A model generated the notes under the pieces. The model ran no database searches. It had not been told where the DNA came from and saw only the letters and a program-made list of their open reading frames with translations. Shown piece by piece: positions 25,956 through 27,870 of a stretch of DNA of 27,870 bases. The position numbers were made by a program, and so were the translations under genes. Location: the NCBI GenBank assembly GCA_002389765.1, contig DGQM01000021.1, positions 1 to 27,870 of the forward strand, given 5' to 3'. The first letter of the stretch is position 1; each line of letters opens with the position of its first letter. Origin of the DNA: Bacteroidetes bacterium UBA4414 (GTDB lineage: Bacteria > Bacteroidota > Bacteroidia > Chitinophagales > Chitinophagaceae).

Positions 25956-26831
25956 ATGAAAGTATTTATAGCCGGTGCTTCGGGCCTTGTTGGCGGTAAC
26001 TGTATGAAGCACTTTACAGAGCAAGGCTGGGAAGTAGCAGGCTCATATTTTTCATTTCAGGCACCGGGAACGGTTTACTACAATACACTGCAACCGGAAG
26101 ATGCCAACAACTTTGACGTAAAAGCATTCGCTCCCGATGTGATTGTACATTGCGGTGCTATGACACACGTAGACAATTGCGAACTGAACCCTGACCAGAG
26201 CTATCAGCAAACAGTACAAAGTACCATCAACCTGATAGCATTGGCAAAAGAATGCAATGCACGCTTTGTATACATATCTACAGACTATGTGTTTGATGGC
26301 AAGCAAGGGCCTTACACAGAAGATGCCCCTGTGAATCCGCTAAGTGTATATGCGCGCCACAAGCTGGAAGCAGAACAATTATCATTGAAAGAAATAGCCA
26401 ACACACTTGTACTACGCATTACTAATGTGTATGGTGATGAGGTACGCGGTAAAAACTTTATAGCACGCATCATGGAACAATGCGGAAACAAACAAAAGCT
26501 GACACTGAAACTTCCGTACGACCAATATGCATCTCCTGCGAATGCATGGGATATAGCACGTGTTATGTTTGTATTGCTGCGCGATAATAAGCAGGGCATT
26601 TACCACGTAGCAAGTACGGACTACCTGAATCGTGTTGAATTAGCTATGCGTGTATTGAAGTATTTCCCTGATGCGGAGTATGATATGATACCAATGAGTA
26701 CTGCCGAATTGAAACAACCTGCAGCTAGACCATTACTGGGTGGCTTTGTAAAAATGAAATTCAGTAATGAATACCCGGAATTTACGTTTAGTAATGTAGA
26801 TGACTATCTGCGTAGTAAAGTATGCAAATAA
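25956..26831 (+). CDS. NAD(P)-dependent short-chain reductase, RmlD/extended-SDR type
   Basis: A 291-residue protein. The Rossmann motif GASGLVGGN is at residues 7-15, YISTDYVFDG carries the catalytic Ser/Thr region, and the active-site YxxxK is YARHK. PFTE-like context (GPYTEDAPVNPLSVYA) and the strand LRITNVYG are characteristic of dTDP-4-dehydrorhamnose reductase relatives. The C-terminal PAARPLLGGFVKMKF is the substrate-domain element of RmlD-like proteins. No rml genes are nearby, so it may act on another sugar or lipid ketone; the substrate is not assigned. Confidence 0.88.
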   Translation: MKVFIAGASGLVGGNCMKHFTEQGWEVAGSYFSFQAPGTVYYNTLQPEDANNFDVKAFAPDVIVHCGAMTHVDNCELNPDQSYQQTVQSTINLIALAKECNARFVYISTDYVFDGKQGPYTEDAPVNPLSVYARHKLEAEQLSLKEIANTLVLRITNVYGDEVRGKNFIARIMEQCGNKQKLTLKLPYDQYASPANAWDIARVMFVLLRDNKQGIYHVASTDYLNRVELAMRVLKYFPDAEYDMIPMSTAELKQPAARPLLGGFVKMKFSNEYPEFTFSNVDDYLRSKVCK

Positions 26832-26867
26832 CACCTCTGCTTCTTCATTTCCTGTAATAGTCCTGAC

Positions 26868-26903
26868 AAAAAATAATCCCGATGTATAGAATACATCGGG
26901 ATT
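26868..26903 (-). terminator. Minus-strand terminator without an obvious gene
   Basis: A perfect 12-bp stem, AATCCCGATGTA (26875-26886) and TACATCGGGATT (26892-26903), with a 5-base loop. It is followed on the minus strand by ATTTTTTG (complement of 26867-26874). It would end a transcript coming from the 26904-27120 region. Confidence 0.75.
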
Positions 26904-27126
26904 GGACTGTACTTACTAACCCATCGTAAGCATAACAAATATCTGAAAAAGGTTTGGGAAATGGAAATAATTTTTCCGTTTTATTTCTTTCGACTGCCTG
27001 TTTATTACTCCAAGCGTTCAATCCTGTATCTCTGACACCTAACAATAAGCCATTTTTTGCACACGGCAGACGAAAAAACAGCTTTAAATAGACATTTTGT
27101 CATTTAAAATAAACGCAAACTGTCTT

Positions 27127-27159
27127 TTTGTCTTTTTAAATGGGTTGGTATTCTATTTG
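27127..27159 (+). promoter_or_regulatory. Promoter of the Hsp20 gene
   Basis: TTTG (27127-27130), 21 bases, then TCTATTTG (27152-27159), one mismatch to TAnnTTTG. The predicted start leaves a leader of about 40 bases before the ATG at 27208. A repeat of the TTTTGTC element lies just upstream. Confidence 0.6.
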
Positions 27160-27207
27160 AATAGGTATGTACAAATCAATTATTGAAAAAACTAAAAACA
27201 ATAAGTT

Positions 27208-27633
27208 ATGTACAACTACAGAAAAGGATACGGATTGACTCCTCGCACATTTGGTGGCATGATTGAAGACATGAACAAATTTTTCTATGATGACAACTGG
27301 AGCAACACTACTGCACCGGTAAACATCAAAGAAACTGAAAATGGTTATGAACTGCACTTGGTAGCACCGGGTCTGAAAAAAGAAGATTTTAAGATTAATG
27401 TAGATGACAGTGTGCTGAAAATATCGTTCGAGCACAAAGAAGAAAACAAAGTAGAAGGTGATAAATGGTTGAGGAATGAGTATCGTTTCCGTTCATTCAA
27501 ACGTAGCTTCACTTTGAATGAAAACATCAACGCAGAAGCTATAACTGCAAAGTATAACGATGGTATACTGAATGTAGTATTGCCTAAAAAAGAAGCAACA
27601 GAAAAAACGACTAAAGATATTACGGTAGCGTAA
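27208..27633 (+). CDS. Small heat-shock protein, Hsp20/alpha-crystallin family
   Basis: A 141-residue ATP-independent holdase. The alpha-crystallin domain spans about residues 34-125: APVNIKETENGYELHLVAPG, LKKEDFKINVDDSVLKISFE, FRSFKRSFTLNENINAEAI, and the strand-9 motif KYNDGILNVVLPKK with the conserved A-x-x-x-n-G-v-L pattern. The N-terminal arm is short (MYNYRKGYGLTPRTFGGMIE) and the C-terminal tail ends KDITVA, which may supply the oligomer-bridging ITV motif (I-x-V). Upstream repeats suggest stress control. Confidence 0.95.
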   Translation: MYNYRKGYGLTPRTFGGMIEDMNKFFYDDNWSNTTAPVNIKETENGYELHLVAPGLKKEDFKINVDDSVLKISFEHKEENKVEGDKWLRNEYRFRSFKRSFTLNENINAEAITAKYNDGILNVVLPKKEATEKTTKDITVA

Positions 27634-27656
27634 GTTGATAGATTGACAGAGTGAAG

Positions 27657-27682
27657 AAAGCGGTGTTTTTACACCGCTTTTT
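27657..27682 (+). terminator. Terminator after hsp20
   Basis: Stem AAAGCGGTGT (27657-27666) and ACACCGCTTT (27671-27680) with a TTTT loop, then further T residues. Confidence 0.92.
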
Positions 27683-27706
27683 ATTTGCGAATATCTACCA
27701 AATAAA

Positions 27707-27732
27707 TAAGCCTTGAGTTTCCTCAAGGCTTA
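27707..27732 (-). terminator. Terminator of the OmpH/Skp gene (minus strand)
   Basis: Stem TAAGCCTTGAG (27707-27717) and CTCAAGGCTTA (27722-27732) with a 4-base loop. On the minus strand a T-rich run (TTTATTTGG) follows. It lies 22 bases beyond the stop of the OmpH gene. Confidence 0.8.
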
Positions 27733-27754
27733 ATTCTAGTATACTTAACGGGAA

Positions 27755-27870
27755 TTATTTAATACCCAGTTTAGTTTTTACCAATGGTAAAATATTATCT
27801 GATTCCTTAGCATGCAACAGTGAACCATTGCTAGAATCGAACACATAATCGAAGTTCTTTTCTTTTGCTG
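27755..27870 (-). CDS. C-terminal end of an OmpH/Skp family periplasmic chaperone (5' part outside the window)
   Basis: The minus strand is open from the window edge to a TAA at 27755-27757, encoding 37 visible residues. KNFDYVFDSSNGSLLHAK followed by SDNILPLVKTKLGIK is the characteristic end of Bacteroidota OmpH/Skp proteins (VFD, then D-ILPLVK-KLGI). These are coiled-coil trimers that hold unfolded outer-membrane proteins in the periplasm. Upstream, often a second OmpH gene and bamA would be expected, but they are not visible. The frame begins at base 27868. Confidence 0.85.
   Translation of the reverse strand, partial: AKEKNFDYVFDSSNGSLLHAKESDNILPLVKTKLGIK

Larger units (their letters stand above)
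26832..27207. other. 376-base intergenic stretch with minus-strand terminator, possible RNA, and Hsp20 control region
   Basis: No protein gene is convincing here. The stretch contains a strong minus-strand terminator hairpin (26875-26903). To its right is about 150 bases of sequence that could be transcribed leftward as a small RNA. A segment at about 27018-27041 resembles a tRNA T-arm and acceptor 3' end. An AT-rich repeat-bearing region (27090-27160) precedes Hsp20. A 66-codon minus-strand frame (26845-27045) reads through the hairpin and starts with TTG, so I do not call it coding. Confidence 0.6.

Noticed and set aside
26845..27045. 66-codon minus-strand frame
   Set aside because: It starts with TTG, its 3' part reads through a perfect terminator hairpin, and the composition is not protein-like.

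Overview
The window looks like a chromosomal segment of a Bacteroidota bacterium, most plausibly from the Chitinophagales/Chitinophagaceae side (inference from gene content). Supporting signs are many promoters of the Bacteroidota type (TTTG, about 20 bases, TAnnTTTG), a metalloprotease with a type IX secretion C-terminal sorting domain, a PafA-type alkaline phosphatase, the aminofutalosine route to menaquinone (MqnE), a Skp/OmpH chaperone and tRNAs without encoded CCA.

Region 1 (1-5716) is the right-hand end of an integrated mobile element. Eight genes lie head to tail on the + strand: a cut-off four-helix membrane protein, a small membrane-anchored protein, a 55-residue gene in an apparent gap, a hypothetical protein, a soluble TraG/VirD4-like DNA-transfer ATPase, a replication-relaxation (PF13814-like) protein, a 53-residue helical protein and a large serine recombinase. 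Several junctions are 4-base ATGA overlaps. The recombinase gene runs antisense into tRNA-Arg(TCT) and stops in its anticodon stem, so the tRNA is the probable integration target and marks the element boundary. A terminator serving the tRNA lies inside the recombinase gene. The left end of the element is outside the window.

Region 2 (5744-15982) is ordinary chromosome: a secreted protein of unknown function (-); a three-gene cluster of a membrane Fe-S protein, a CCG-domain Fe-S protein and a conserved partner (+); a second secreted protein (-); topoisomerase IV subunit A; a DUF151/UVR protein; an M43 metalloprotease; and MqnE.

Region 3 (15987-21183) is a run of minus-strand genes: MFS transporter, DedA protein, dicarboxylate/amino-acid:cation symporter, D-cysteine desulfhydrase/ACC deaminase-like enzyme and Era GTPase. 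Era has a promoter box almost touching its start codon. Beside it, facing the other way, is the initiator tRNA-fMet with a full consensus promoter.

Region 4 (21558-27870) holds a lipoprotein, an NlpC/P60 lipoprotein, PafA, an alpha-oxoamine synthase, an RmlD-like reductase, a 376-base intergenic stretch with a minus-strand terminator and a repeat-bearing Hsp20 promoter region, an Hsp20 chaperone, and the 3' end of an OmpH/Skp gene (-).

The most unusual part is the transfer-integration module of region 1. It pairs an ATPase lacking any membrane anchor with a PF13814-like protein and a tRNA-targeting serine recombinase, and no classical relaxase is visible. The rest is mostly conserved core genome.
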